From positions 496,001 to 560,000 of the forward strand of contig NZ_CP024627.1 in NCBI RefSeq assembly GCF_024449095.1: a DNA stretch of 64,000 nucleotides, written 5' to 3'. This document shows positions 8,294-16,958 of the stretch, in pieces. Under the pieces are notes generated by a model. That model saw only the letters and a list, made by a program, of their open reading frames with translations. It did not search any database and was not told where the DNA came from. Made by a program: the position numbers and the translations under genes. The stretch's first letter is position 1. Each line of letters opens with the position of its first letter. Origin of the DNA: Vibrio coralliilyticus. Lineage in GTDB: Bacteria > Pseudomonadota > Gammaproteobacteria > Enterobacterales > Vibrionaceae.

Positions 8294-9550
8294 ATGACCA
8301 AGATGGCATTTAAGCCATGGGAACGAGTGATAACGGATATTCGTTTGGTTCCCAAAATGGTGATGTTGATGGTGTTCAGTACCATTTTGATCATCGGCAA
8401 GCAACTATGGGATGCGAGTACTTTTTATGATTCTCTTCTCGCCGCTACGAAAAATGTTCAGGTTGCGCAGGAACACTATGAGGCTTACATGGTGCAGGTG
8501 GCGTGGCAAACGGCCACTATGATCATTGTGTTTGTTGTCTTGCTTTTATTCGCTGCACGTATCATGTTACGTCAAACTCAATATCTTAGTGATGCGATCA
8601 AATTAATGGCAGATCGTAATTTATCAGTGCCAATTGAAATGGACTGTAAGGATGAATACGGTGACGTGGCTCGTGAATTGGAAAAGACGCGAGTGCAACT
8701 GCAGGACATGATCAAACTGCAAATTGAAGCATCACAGGAACTGGCAGGCCTAACAGAAGTCATGACCTTGAGCATGTCGGAAACCAAAGAGTCAGCGCAA
8801 GAAGAGTTTAACGAGATTGATCAATTGGCTACAGCAATGAGTGAGATGTCATCAACGGTCCAAACCGTCGCGGATCATGCGCAAAATGCGTCTTCGTTGA
8901 CTGAGAATGCTTCCGGTCAGGCGGAAAGTGGTCAGCGGTTTGTTCAGGATACCGTACATAAAATCAGCGAACTATCGAGAGATATTTCCGCTTCAGCACA
9001 GGCTGTGAATCAGGTTGAGGAGAGTGTCGAGTCAATCGGCAGTGTGGTTGGCACTATTCAAGGTATCTCAGAGCAAACAAACCTGTTGGCACTCAATGCT
9101 GCGATTGAAGCAGCGAGGGCGGGGGAAGCGGGTCGCGGATTTGCCGTCGTAGCAGATGAAGTTCGCAGCCTAGCCCAGCGTACTCAGAACGCGACAGTAG
9201 AAATTCAGGATATGATCACTCAGCTGCAATCCAGTGCGAGCTCTGCAGTTGAGCTGATGGAAAAAAGTGTGGTTGAGGCGGCTGAAGGCGTGGATTTGGT
9301 CACCAATGCCGGTAGTGAGTTGGATGGTATTGTCACGCAAGTCAACCAAATTAACGATATGAATTTCCAAATAGCGACCGCCGCAGGGCAACAAAGTAGT
9401 GTGGCAGAAGAGATGAATCAAAACCTCACGAACGTTCGTGAGCTGGTGGAAGCGTCGGTGACAGTGGTATCAGAATTACTTGAAACTTCAGAGATCATGC
9501 AGAAAAATGCTGAAGCCTTAGATGCCAAGATCACATCCTTTAAAGTCTAA
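8294..9550 (+). CDS. Methyl-accepting chemotaxis protein with minimal periplasmic part
   Basis: Membrane chemoreceptor that signals to CheA/CheW. ATG 8294 is preceded by GCGGAGAACTAACA, better than the upstream ATG 8249. Two membrane helices (about 20-36 and 67-88) enclose only about 30 residues, far less than a normal ligand domain. A HAMP region follows (about 90-145), then a long signalling coiled coil with the conserved hairpin tip [19 protein letters not shown] (about 262-280) and [18 protein letters not shown]. No C-terminal CheR-docking pentapeptide is seen. The lack of a sensor domain suggests it senses membrane state, energy level or a partner protein; the divergent potassium channel is a candidate partner, which is inference only. 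Confidence 0.92.
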   Translation: MTKMAFKPWERVITDIRLVPKMVMLMVFSTILIIGKQLWDASTFYDSLLAATKNVQVAQEHYEAYMVQVAWQTATMIIVFVVLLLFAARIMLRQTQYLSDAIKLMADRNLSVPIEMDCKDEYGDVARELEKTRVQLQDMIKLQIEASQELAGLTEVMTLSMSETKESAQEEFNEIDQLATAMSEMSSTVQTVADHAQNASSLTENASGQAESGQRFVQDTVHKISELSRDISASAQAVNQVEESVESIGSVVGTIQGISEQTNLLALNAAIEAARAGEAGRGFAVVADEVRSLAQRTQNATVEIQDMITQLQSSASSAVELMEKSVVEAAEGVDLVTNAGSELDGIVTQVNQINDMNFQIATAAGQQSSVAEEMNQNLTNVRELVEASVTVVSELLETSEIMQKNAEALDAKITSFKV

Positions 9551-9573
9551 TAGTCACAAGTCCTATGAATCAG

Positions 9574-9605
9574 CGCCCACTCAGTGTTAGTGGGCGTTTT
9601 TTATT
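9574..9605 (+). terminator. Intrinsic terminator after the chemoreceptor gene
   Basis: Stem CGCCCACT/AGTGGGCG (9574-9581 with 9589-9596), 7-base loop, then T6ATT. It separates the chemoreceptor from glnE. Confidence 0.92.
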
Positions 9606-9649
9606 GGTATAAAACGCTATCAAAGAATTTATCGAACCAAGGAAGAACC

Positions 9650-12490
9650 ATGCAATTGCCCGCAAGTCTTGCTTCTGTTTCTCAGACGGCTCTGGAATCC
9701 CTACTGCAACATCAGGCTATTCAAGAGTGGCCTGACTCTTATCGTAAGGAGCTTAGCTATGTGGCTGGGTTGAGTCAGTTTATTGTCGACACCCTGCAGC
9801 AAGATGAGTATTTGCATCAACATTTGCCTGAGATGTTGGAGGCAGAGTCTCGGCACGAAGCATATCGACAGCGTCTGGAAGAGTTATTGGCCGGATGCAG
9901 TGATGAAATGCAAGGTCACCGAGTACTCAGACAGTTTCGTAATCGCGAGATGACATACATTGCATGGCGAGATTTCATAGGCAGTTGGGAGCTTGAACAA
10001 AGCCTAGAGCACTTGTCTCAGTTGGCGGAGGCGATGATTTTTGAGACTTACCAATGGCAATACAAAGCGTGTTGTGATTTGTGGGGAACTCCTTGTAATG
10101 AAGCGGGTGAAGCGCAGCCAATGTTGATTATTGGCATGGGTAAGCTTGGTGGCGGAGAGCTGAACTTCTCCTCAGATATTGATCTTATTTTCACTTACCC
10201 AGAAAACGGTGACACTCAAGGTGTTCGTCGCAGTATTGCCAATGCTCAGTTTTTTACTCGCCTAGGACAACGCATTATCAAAGCGCTCGACCAGCAGACG
10301 TTTGATGGTTTTTGCTATCGCGTCGATATGCGGTTACGTCCTTTTGGTGACAGTGGCCCGTTGGTGATGAGCTATGCGGCGTTAGAGGACTATTACCAAG
10401 AGCAAGGACGCGATTGGGAGCGTTACGCGATGATCAAAGCGCGTGTAATGGGGCGTGAGATGTATCCGCAATATCAGGAATTACGTCAGATGCTGCGCCC
10501 GTTTGTTTTCCGCCGTTATATTGATTTCAGTGCTATTCAGTCGCTACGGCGCATGAAGTCAATGATCAGCAGCGAAGTTCGTCGTCGTGGTTTAACAAAT
10601 AATATCAAGCTAGGAGCGGGCGGCATTCGGGAAATCGAGTTTATCGCTCAGGTATTTCAGTTGATTCGAGGAGGCCGTGAGCCAAACCTGCGTCACCGAG
10701 GATTACTGATGACTCTCGATGCAATTGAAGAGCTGGAGCAACTAACCAGTGAAGAAGTGAGTAATCTCAAACATGCGTACAAGTTCCTTCGTCGCTTGGA
10801 AAACCTGCTTCAAGCAATGGCTGATAAACAAACGCAAACTCTACCAGAAAGTGAGATTGAACAGCTTCAACTTGCTATTGCCATGGGATTCTCGGATTGG
10901 ACTTCACTAATCGAGCAAGTGCGTGAGCATATGCGCAATGTCCATCAGGTATTCAATAGTTTGATTGGCGATGAAGAAGAGGAATGCTCCGAGGTCGCCA
11001 AGCATTTTCATGAGCTGTGGGATATGGCGGAGAAGCCAGATGTAATTGAAGCGGTACTTGAGCAGGATATTGCGAGCGGCGATGCTACTGAAATGGCATC
11101 AACCATTATTCAATTTAAACAAGATCTTGCGAAGAAGACACTGGGGCCTCGTGGTCGAGAAGTTCTGAACCGTTTAATGCCAAAGATCTTTGCGGCGATC
11201 TATTCTCATCAAGATGCCAAATATGGCTTACCCCGTGTCTTACATTTGCTGCATAAGATCGTGACTAGAACAACGTATTTGGAGTTATTGGATGAGCACC
11301 CTGCAGCGTTGACGCAGCTAGTTAGATTGTGCACGGCCAGCCCGATGATTTCTGAGCGGCTTGGACGTTATCCGATTCTGCTTGATGAGCTGATTGATCC
11401 CCAGCAGTTGTACAATCCCGTACCATTGGAAAGCTACCGTACTGAACTGCGTGATTTCCTTGCTCGTATCCCGGAAGACGATATGGAGCAACAGATGGAA
11501 GCACTGCGTCAGTTTAAGCAGATCTGTATTTTACGCATCGCTGCTGCAGACATTGCAGGAGTACTGCCTGTTATGAAAGTGAGTGATCACCTCACTTATC
11601 TGGCAGAGGCTATTGTGGAGTCGGTTGTCAATCAGGCGTGGCTGCAAATGGCGGAGAAATATGGTGAGCCAACACATCTAAAAGATAGAGAGGGTCGAGG
11701 TTTTGCTGTGATTGGTTACGGCAAAGTAGGCGGCTGGGAGCTAGGGTACAACTCGGATCTGGATATTGTGTTTATGCATGATTGCCCAGTTCATGCCTAT
11801 ACCGATGGGAAAAAAGAGATTGATGGTCGCCAATTCTACTTACGCTTGGCCCAGCGCATCATTCATATATTTTCAACAAGAACGGCGTCAGGCATCTTAT
11901 ACGAAGCGGATACCCGACTGCGCCCCTCAGGTGCTTCAGGGTTGTTGGTTAGTCCTGCAGATGCCTTTGATGAATACCAGCATAAAGAGGCGTGGACTTG
12001 GGAGCATCAGGCACTGGTAAGAGCACGAATGATCTATGGGGATCAGCCACTGCAACACGCGTTCTCCCAGACAAGACATAATATTTTGAGTTTGGTAAGA
12101 GAAGAGTCAAAGCTCAAAAAGGATGTCACGGAAATGCGAGTCAAGATGCGAGAGCACCTTGGAGGGAAAAAAGCAGGTCGCTTTATGCTTAAGCAAGATC
12201 CCGGTGGTATTACCGATGTGGAATTTCTTGCTCAGTACCTGGTCTTAAGGTACAGCCATGAAAAACCTAAGCTGACTCGATGGAGTGATAACGTCAGAAT
12301 CTTTGAATCCATGATGGCACAAGGCATTATGGATGAAGCTCCTGCGATGGCATTGACTCAGGCATACACAACGATGCGCGATCAAATTCATCATCGCAAT
12401 TTATTGAATCTTGAGGCCGATGTGGCTGAAGAAAAACTTGTCAGAGAGCGAGAGCTGGTTAAAGCGCTTTGGCATGAGTGGTTAGAATAG
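9650..12490 (+). CDS. glnE: Bifunctional glutamine synthetase adenylyltransferase/adenylyl-removing enzyme
   Basis: Adds AMP to, or removes it from, glutamine synthetase in response to PII and glutamine, setting ammonia assimilation. The 946-residue protein holds two nucleotidyltransferase domains: the N-terminal deadenylylating one with [20 protein letters not shown] (about 161-180) and the C-terminal adenylylating one with [20 protein letters not shown] (about 689-708), each with the G-S/N-S-D-x-D metal site. Helical linkers lie between and after. ATG 9650 ([10 protein letters not shown]) follows AAGGAAGAACC; an earlier ATG at 9584 lies inside the upstream terminator and is rejected. The gap to hldE is 60 bp without a terminator, so the two may be co-transcribed. 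Confidence 0.97.
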   Translation: MQLPASLASVSQTALESLLQHQAIQEWPDSYRKELSYVAGLSQFIVDTLQQDEYLHQHLPEMLEAESRHEAYRQRLEELLAGCSDEMQGHRVLRQFRNREMTYIAWRDFIGSWELEQSLEHLSQLAEAMIFETYQWQYKACCDLWGTPCNEAGEAQPMLIIGMGKLGGGELNFSSDIDLIFTYPENGDTQGVRRSIANAQFFTRLGQRIIKALDQQTFDGFCYRVDMRLRPFGDSGPLVMSYAALEDYYQEQGRDWERYAMIKARVMGREMYPQYQELRQMLRPFVFRRYIDFSAIQSLRRMKSMISSEVRRRGLTNNIKLGAGGIREIEFIAQVFQLIRGGREPNLRHRGLLMTLDAIEELEQLTSEEVSNLKHAYKFLRRLENLLQAMADKQTQTLPESEIEQLQLAIAMGFSDWTSLIEQVREHMRNVHQVFNSLIGDEEEECSEVAKHFHELWDMAEKPDVIEAVLEQDIASGDATEMASTIIQFKQDLAKKTLGPRGREVLNRLMPKIFAAIYSHQDAKYGLPRVLHLLHKIVTRTTYLELLDEHPAALTQLVRLCTASPMISERLGRYPILLDELIDPQQLYNPVPLESYRTELRDFLARIPEDDMEQQMEALRQFKQICILRIAAADIAGVLPVMKVSDHLTYLAEAIVESVVNQAWLQMAEKYGEPTHLKDREGRGFAVIGYGKVGGWELGYNSDLDIVFMHDCPVHAYTDGKKEIDGRQFYLRLAQRIIHIFSTRTASGILYEADTRLRPSGASGLLVSPADAFDEYQHKEAWTWEHQALVRARMIYGDQPLQHAFSQTRHNILSLVREESKLKKDVTEMRVKMREHLGGKKAGRFMLKQDPGGITDVEFLAQYLVLRYSHEKPKLTRWSDNVRIFESMMAQGIMDEAPAMALTQAYTTMRDQIHHRNLLNLEADVAEEKLVRERELVKALWHEWLE

Positions 12491-12550
12491 GTTTAGGGTC
12501 CTTATCCCCTGTGTTAAACTCTTGCCCGAATTAGAATTTGGAGACCCATA

Positions 12551-13981
12551 ATGAAACCAATCCTACCGAACTATAGTGATTCTGGAGTATTGATCATCGG
12601 TGATGTCATGCTTGATCGTTACTGGTATGGCCCGACTGGACGCATTTCCCCAGAAGCCCCAGTTCCTGTAGTAAAAGTAGAAAATAACGAAGAGCGTCCA
12701 GGTGGTGCAGCGAATGTGGCAATGAATATTGCTTCTTTGGGCGGCCATGCGCATATCGTGGGTTTAACTGGGATTGATGAGCCAGCTAAAGTGCTTAATG
12801 AGACGCTATCTGCACTGAAAGTAAAGTGTGACTTTGTGGCTCTGCCAAACTATCCAACCATTACTAAACTTCGCGTTTTGAGCCGTGGTCAGCAGCTGAT
12901 CCGCCTAGATTTCGAAGACAAATTTGAAAATACCGATGCCGAGCTGATTTTAGATCGTATGGAGCAGGCACTGCCAAAAGTGAAATCGGTTGTTCTGTCT
13001 GATTATGCGAAAGGTGCATTGGAGCACGTTCAGCAGTTTATTCAGAAAGCACGCGCCGCCAAGGTACCTGTGTTTATTGACCCTAAAGGTGCGGATTTTG
13101 AACGCTACCGTGGCGCAACATTACTGACCCCTAACATGGCTGAATTTGAGCTGGTTGTGGGGAAAGTGAAATCTGAACAAGACTTGGTTGAGAAGGGCTT
13201 AGCGCTGATTGAAGAGTTCGATTTTGATGCATTATTGGTGACGCGCAGTGAGCACGGTATGACCTTGCTGCGCCGTGGGCAGGAACCATTCCACCTACCA
13301 ACTCTTGCACAAGAGGTCTATGACGTAACGGGTGCAGGTGATACCGTGATTTCTGTGCTGGCGGCATCAGTGGCGGCGGGTAAGCCCCTTGATGAAGCTT
13401 GCGCATTGGCAAATGCAGCAGCAGGCGTCGTGGTTGGTAAGCTGGGTACATCCACTGTATCAACCATTGAACTAGCTGAAGCGGTTCATGGTAGTCAAGA
13501 CACTGATTTTGGTGTTATCACTGAACAGGCGCTGATTGAAGCGGTGAAGAACGCACAATCGAAGGGCGAGAAGGTAGTGATGACCAATGGTTGTTTCGAC
13601 ATTCTGCACGCTGGACACGTTTCTTATCTGAACCATGCTGCTGAATTGGGTGACCGCCTGATTGTTGCTGTGAACACCGATGAATCGGTGAAGCGTTTGA
13701 AAGGCCCTGGTCGCCCGGTTAACCCGACAGATCGTCGTATGGCGGTTTTGGCTGGCCTTGGTGCCGTAGATTGGGTTGTACCGTTTGGCGAAGAAACGCC
13801 TCAGCGCCTGATTTCAGAAGTTTTGCCAGACATGCTTGTCAAAGGTGGTGATTACAAACCTGAAGAGATTGCTGGTGGTAAAGAAGTGATTGCCAATGGT
13901 GGTGAAGTTAAAGTACTCAACTTTGAAGATGGTTGCTCAACGACTGAGATCATTGACGCAATCAAAGGTGGCAAAGGCTAA
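12551..13981 (+). CDS. hldE: Bifunctional heptose-7-phosphate kinase / heptose-1-phosphate adenylyltransferase
   Basis: Makes ADP-D-glycero-beta-D-manno-heptose for the lipopolysaccharide inner core. The N-terminal ribokinase-type domain (about 1-318) shows [15 protein letters not shown] near residue 50 and the catalytic GAGDT motif near residue 262. The C-terminal cytidylyltransferase-like domain (about 344-476) opens with [16 protein letters not shown], containing the HxGH nucleotide site. Length (476) matches the fused enteric enzyme. GGAGACCCATA precedes the ATG. It follows glnE and ends at a strong terminator facing arcA. Confidence 0.97.
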   Translation: MKPILPNYSDSGVLIIGDVMLDRYWYGPTGRISPEAPVPVVKVENNEERPGGAANVAMNIASLGGHAHIVGLTGIDEPAKVLNETLSALKVKCDFVALPNYPTITKLRVLSRGQQLIRLDFEDKFENTDAELILDRMEQALPKVKSVVLSDYAKGALEHVQQFIQKARAAKVPVFIDPKGADFERYRGATLLTPNMAEFELVVGKVKSEQDLVEKGLALIEEFDFDALLVTRSEHGMTLLRRGQEPFHLPTLAQEVYDVTGAGDTVISVLAASVAAGKPLDEACALANAAAGVVVGKLGTSTVSTIELAEAVHGSQDTDFGVITEQALIEAVKNAQSKGEKVVMTNGCFDILHAGHVSYLNHAAELGDRLIVAVNTDESVKRLKGPGRPVNPTDRRMAVLAGLGAVDWVVPFGEETPQRLISEVLPDMLVKGGDYKPEEIAGGKEVIANGGEVKVLNFEDGCSTTEIIDAIKGGKG

Positions 13982-14074
13982 AGACACATCAGGCAGCGCG
14001 TTATTGAGCTCTGTCTGAATCAGGCTTTGTTCATAACTTGTTACCATTTAAGTCACAGCCGACAAAGAAAAAAC

Positions 14075-14104
14075 AAAAAATGGAGCCAATTGGCTCCATT
14101 TTTC
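14075..14104. terminator. Bidirectional terminator, hldE / arcA
   Basis: Stem TGGAGCCA/TGGCTCCA (14081-14088 with 14091-14098) flanked by A6 and T5, between convergent genes. Confidence 0.9.
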
Positions 14105-14121
14105 TTTCTTCGTCTTGGTGA

Positions 14122-14838
14122 TTATTCTTCTAAATCACCACAGAATCGGTAACCTTCACCGTGAATCGTCGCGATGATTTCTGGTGTACCTGAGACTGAT
14201 TCAAAATGCTTACGGATACGACGGATAGTCACATCGACAGTACGGTCATGTGGCTTAAGCTCACGACCAGTCATCTTCTTAAGCAGGTCAGCACGTGTCT
14301 GGATCTTGCCTGGGTTTTCACAGAAATGAAGCAGGGCACGGAACTCAGAACGTGGTAGCTTATAGCCATCGCCACTTGGGCTAATCAGTGAGCGGCTATT
14401 GATATCCAATACCCAGCCGTTGAATTCGTATTTTTCAACGCTGCGTTTTTCTTCCGTGACCACGCTGGTGCTCATAGAGCGATTTAGTAGGTTACGGGCA
14501 CGGATCGTTAGCTCACGCGGGTTAAATGGTTTGGTAATGTAGTCATCTGCACCGATCTCAAGACCAAGGATCTTGTCAACTTCGTTGTCACGACCAGTCA
14601 GGAACATTAATGCCACATTCGCTTGCTCGCGCAGTTCACGTGCCAGCAGAAGGCCATTTTTACCTGGAAGGTTGATGTCCATAATAACCAAGTTGACCTG
14701 GTTATTAGACAGCACCTGGTGCATCTCTTCACCGTCACTGGCCTCGAAAACAGCGTATCCCTCTGCTTCAAAAATACTCTTTAGAGTGTTACGAGTTACT
14801 TGCTCATCTTCAACAATAAGAATGTGCGGGGTTTGCAT
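14122..14838 (-). CDS. arcA: Aerobic respiration control response regulator ArcA
   Basis: OmpR-family regulator that, phosphorylated by ArcB under low oxygen, represses aerobic and some other genes. The receiver domain (1-120) has the acidic pocket (VEDE, residues 9-12), phospho-acceptor Asp54 in [10 protein letters not shown] and the conserved Lys in YITKPFNP. The winged-helix domain (about 135-238) contains [16 protein letters not shown] and the C-terminal [12 protein letters not shown]. The sequence is near-identical to the E. coli protein across long stretches, and length is the same (238). It is transcribed alone; the 300-bp upstream region carries an FNR box and ArcA-like repeats. Confidence 0.97.
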   Translation of the reverse strand: MQTPHILIVEDEQVTRNTLKSIFEAEGYAVFEASDGEEMHQVLSNNQVNLVIMDINLPGKNGLLLARELREQANVALMFLTGRDNEVDKILGLEIGADDYITKPFNPRELTIRARNLLNRSMSTSVVTEEKRSVEKYEFNGWVLDINSRSLISPSGDGYKLPRSEFRALLHFCENPGKIQTRADLLKKMTGRELKPHDRTVDVTIRRIRKHFESVSGTPEIIATIHGEGYRFCGDLEE

Positions 14839-15045
14839 TGGCGGTACCTAAACTTGTGAAAAAATTGTGCTAATAGAATAAATTCTAGGCAAAAACCTAA
14901 CATACAGGTAATGTGATGTTGATAATAAACCAAAGACTGTAAAAATACATTGTTTCTTTGATTGCCCGCCTTCCTTGGTCCCAATTCGCTTCTTGAGGTC
15001 CCTTTTCCTCACACGCTCTATTAGTCTTTGAAGCGGATTCTATAA

Positions 15046-15080
15046 TGTTAACAGCATGCTAACAACGTCATAATGTTAAT
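15046..15080. promoter_or_regulatory. Predicted ArcA-binding direct repeats
   Basis: TGTTAAC (15046-15052) and TGCTAAC (15057-15063) start exactly 11 bp apart, the spacing of ArcA direct-repeat elements; a third TGTTAAT is at 15074-15080. They sit about 210-240 bp upstream of the arcA start and about 85-120 bp upstream of the divergent DUF3293 gene. Autoregulation is inferred. Confidence 0.6.
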
Positions 15081-15093
15081 TCCATGCACTTTG

Positions 15094-15107
15094 TTGATTT
15101 ATATCAA
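15094..15107. promoter_or_regulatory. Predicted FNR box upstream of arcA
   Basis: TTGAT-TTAT-ATCAA is a perfect match to the FNR consensus TTGAT-N4-ATCAA. In E. coli arcA is known to be activated by FNR when oxygen falls. The site lies 256 bp before the arcA start and 57 bp before the divergent gene, so it could serve either. Confidence 0.65.
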
Positions 15108-15163
15108 GAGTTCGAATGTAACAAATATTAATAGTCTAGAACAAATGTAAAACTGTGGTTTAC

Positions 15164-15553
15164 ATGATGATAGATGCGCAACTTTGGCAAGAATATTCAG
15201 ATCCTTATTTCAAGTTTTCTCGCAAACCAAGCACAACAAGGTTTGCGATTATAACTGCGTGGAATCCCGCGAGTCAGTGGTTGTCGAAGCCACAAAATGA
15301 TCGAAATAATCACGACTTAGCCCAAGATTTTGGCCATACTTACTTTGTTGAAGTATTAGTGGGAGATGAAAGTTTTGCTTGGGCTGAAGAGAGTTTCGCT
15401 GTCGATATTGAGCAACAACAAGCTCTGCTGTTAGGGCGTAAATATAAACAGAATGCAATCTATTATGTGGTAGGTGACGAGCTGTTTTTGCTCTCATGTT
15501 TAGCTGATGCGACTAAGGTCAACTTGGGGCAATGGCAATGTCGATGCAGGTAA
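15164..15553 (+). CDS. DUF3293 domain-containing protein
   Basis: Small soluble protein of unknown function. The sequence matches the DUF3293 pattern: an N-terminal aromatic-rich segment (LWQEYSDPYFKF), then FAIITAWNPASQ and the hydrophobic strands EESFAVDIEQQQALLLGRKYKQNAIYYVVGDELFLL. The start is uncertain: ATG codons at 15164 and 15167 and a GTG at 15155 are all in frame, none with a clear ribosome binding site. It lies 29 bp upstream of an RraA-like gene on the same strand and may form an operon with it; it is divergent from arcA and shares that promoter region. No signal peptide or membrane segment is seen. Confidence 0.8.
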   Translation: MMIDAQLWQEYSDPYFKFSRKPSTTRFAIITAWNPASQWLSKPQNDRNNHDLAQDFGHTYFVEVLVGDESFAWAEESFAVDIEQQQALLLGRKYKQNAIYYVVGDELFLLSCLADATKVNLGQWQCRCR

Positions 15554-15582
15554 GGATTTAAAGCCAGATTCATGGAGGAAAA

Positions 15583-16068
15583 ATGAAAGATATTACACCG
15601 GATATATGTGATAAGCATGAAGATAAAGTCACCTCATTAGATATCCCACTGCATACTTTTGGTAAGAAAAGTGCATTTTGGGGGGAGATAGTGACCGTTC
15701 GTTGTTATCACGATAACTCTAAAGTTAGGGAAACGTTGAGTCAGAACGGCAAAGGAAAAGTTTTGATTGTCGATGGGCATGGCTCCTGTCAGAAAGCTTT
15801 ACTTGGTGATCAACTGGCGATTCTTGCAATTGATAACCATTGGGAAGGCGTAATTGTGTATGGTGCTATCCGAGATGCTGCTGCAATGGCTGAAATGGAA
15901 CTTGGTGTAAAAGCTTTAGGGACTAGCCCATTTAAAACGGAGAAGCGAGGAGCTGGCGATACAAATGTGACACTGACGGTTCATAACCAAATGATTCAGC
16001 CTGGCGATTATGTCTACGCCGATTGGAATGGGGTGCTCATGTCTACTGAATTATTGGATTGGAGTTAG
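15583..16068 (+). CDS. RraA-like protein (ribonuclease E inhibitor family)
   Basis: Member of the RraA / HMG-CHA aldolase fold family. The 161-residue sequence has the family core: [20 protein letters not shown] near 23-42, [20 protein letters not shown] near 62-81, [14 protein letters not shown] near 90-103 and the final [14 protein letters not shown]. RraA of E. coli binds RNase E and slows mRNA decay; in this fold the same scaffold also gives oxaloacetate/HMG aldolases, where a G-x-x-RD motif binds substrate (AIRDA here). Vibrios typically carry two RraA paralogues, so this may be the second. ATG 15583 follows GGAGGAAAA. Its stop overlaps the convergent downstream gene by 4 bp. Confidence 0.82.
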   Translation: MKDITPDICDKHEDKVTSLDIPLHTFGKKSAFWGEIVTVRCYHDNSKVRETLSQNGKGKVLIVDGHGSCQKALLGDQLAILAIDNHWEGVIVYGAIRDAAAMAEMELGVKALGTSPFKTEKRGAGDTNVTLTVHNQMIQPGDYVYADWNGVLMSTELLDWS

Positions 16069-16526
16069 AATCGAAAGCCGATACCAACTTCTAGTTCTTG
16101 TTGCCACTCTTGATGTTCGAGGGTGGCGTGAAGATCAAGGTTTTCAGTTAATCTCATACGGCTAGATACTTCGGCTGAGATGACTTTGTCAGTCCCTTCC
16201 TCAGTGCTGTCTTCATTGTAGGAGTGCAGAGTACTTTTTACTGAGACTCTTGGCGTTATCTGATAGCTAACGCCACTTAAAAAACCACTTTCATTGGTGT
16301 GATTCCCTTGATTGACTCTAGCCCCAACGTAAAGATCGATATTATCGAAAACATTGTATGAGTAGCCACCATCAATTTTCCAAGTATCAAAATCGTGTTG
16401 GTTAGCTTCACTAGATAGGAACAACTTGTGCGGAGAGTTTTTTTGCTGTGATGGTAAAGCTGGAAGCTCTGTTGCCATCGATGAGCACGCAACAAGAGTA
16501 AGCAAAAGGCTTAGTGTTGTTTTCAT
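16065..16526 (-). CDS. Small secreted protein, probable outer-membrane beta-strand protein
   Basis: Not recognised as a named family. The 153-residue product has a clear signal peptide ([18 protein letters not shown], cut near MA-TE). The rest alternates hydrophobic and polar residues in strand-like blocks ([48 protein letters not shown]) and ends in Phe after an aromatic/hydrophobic pattern, as is common for outer-membrane barrel proteins. About eight strands would fit a small barrel. The ribosome binding site AAGGAGTGGC lies before the ATG. It converges on the RraA-like gene with a 4-bp overlap and no terminator between them. Function unknown. Confidence 0.7.
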   Translation of the reverse strand: MKTTLSLLLTLVACSSMATELPALPSQQKNSPHKLFLSSEANQHDFDTWKIDGGYSYNVFDNIDLYVGARVNQGNHTNESGFLSGVSYQITPRVSVKSTLHSYNEDSTEEGTDKVISAEVSSRMRLTENLDLHATLEHQEWQQELEVGIGFRF

Positions 16527-16727
16527 TTGCCACTCCTTGATTGTTACTTATCCACCGCAAGATCAATTAAAGCATAAAACCTCAGCTCTGGTAGTCACTT
16601 TTTCAGTAATTTCGTGAATTAGCCAATATGCAATCTTGTTTATATTTTAGATATAAAAGGTAACTTATTGAACTGGCTCACAGAAGACGAGCCGAACGAA
16701 GTGTAAACAAAAAATAAAAACTTTTCG

Positions 16728-16756
16728 TTGACTCATGCTAAACAAATAGGTTAAAC
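16728..16756 (+). promoter_or_regulatory. Probable promoter of the threonine operon
   Basis: TTGACT (16728-16733), 17-bp spacer, TTAAAC (16751-16756). This would start an RNA about 60 bases upstream of the leader peptide and 165 bases before the attenuator end. The -10 match is weak, so this is a prediction. The rest of 16527-16820 holds no gene that I can support. Confidence 0.5.
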
Positions 16757-16820
16757 GTATGGGTAAGCAAACACACAATCGCAACAAAAAATATATATGT
16801 ACAGCCATAGCCTAGTAGTA

Positions 16821-16874
16821 ATGACCACAACCATTATTATTACCGACATCACACATGTTGGGGCAGGCTGCTAA
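16821..16874 (+). CDS. thrL: Threonine operon leader peptide
   Basis: Seventeen codons encoding MTTTIIITDITHVGAGC: five Thr and four Ile codons, eight of the nine within the first ten codons, the two amino acids whose supply controls this operon. It plays the part of E. coli ThrL, ending in a similar GAG stretch, and its stop lies 18 bases before the attenuator hairpin. No clear ribosome binding site precedes the ATG; an in-frame ATG at 16797 would add eight residues. When Thr-tRNA or Ile-tRNA runs short the ribosome should stall on these codons and favour antitermination. Confidence 0.85.
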   Translation: MTTTIIITDITHVGAGC

Positions 16875-16891
16875 GCGAAAGAAATTCAAAG

Positions 16892-16929
16892 AAAAGGCCT
16901 GTATCCCACAAGATACAGGCCTTTTTTTA
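16892..16929 (+). terminator. Threonine operon attenuator
   Basis: Perfect 13-bp stem AAAGGCCTGTATC/GATACAGGCCTTT (16893-16905 with 16912-16924), loop CCACAA, and a T7 run to 16928. CAGGC at 16864-16868, at the end of thrL, can pair with GCCTG at 16898-16902 and so form a competing antiterminator. Confidence 0.9.
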
Positions 16930-16958
16930 TACCAATTTACAGACATTTGGAGAAAGGG

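Noticed and set aside
16759..16815. Alternative 18-codon leader ORF upstream of thrL
   Set aside because: It has only two Thr and two Ile codons, starts too near the predicted transcription start, and ends far from the attenuator.
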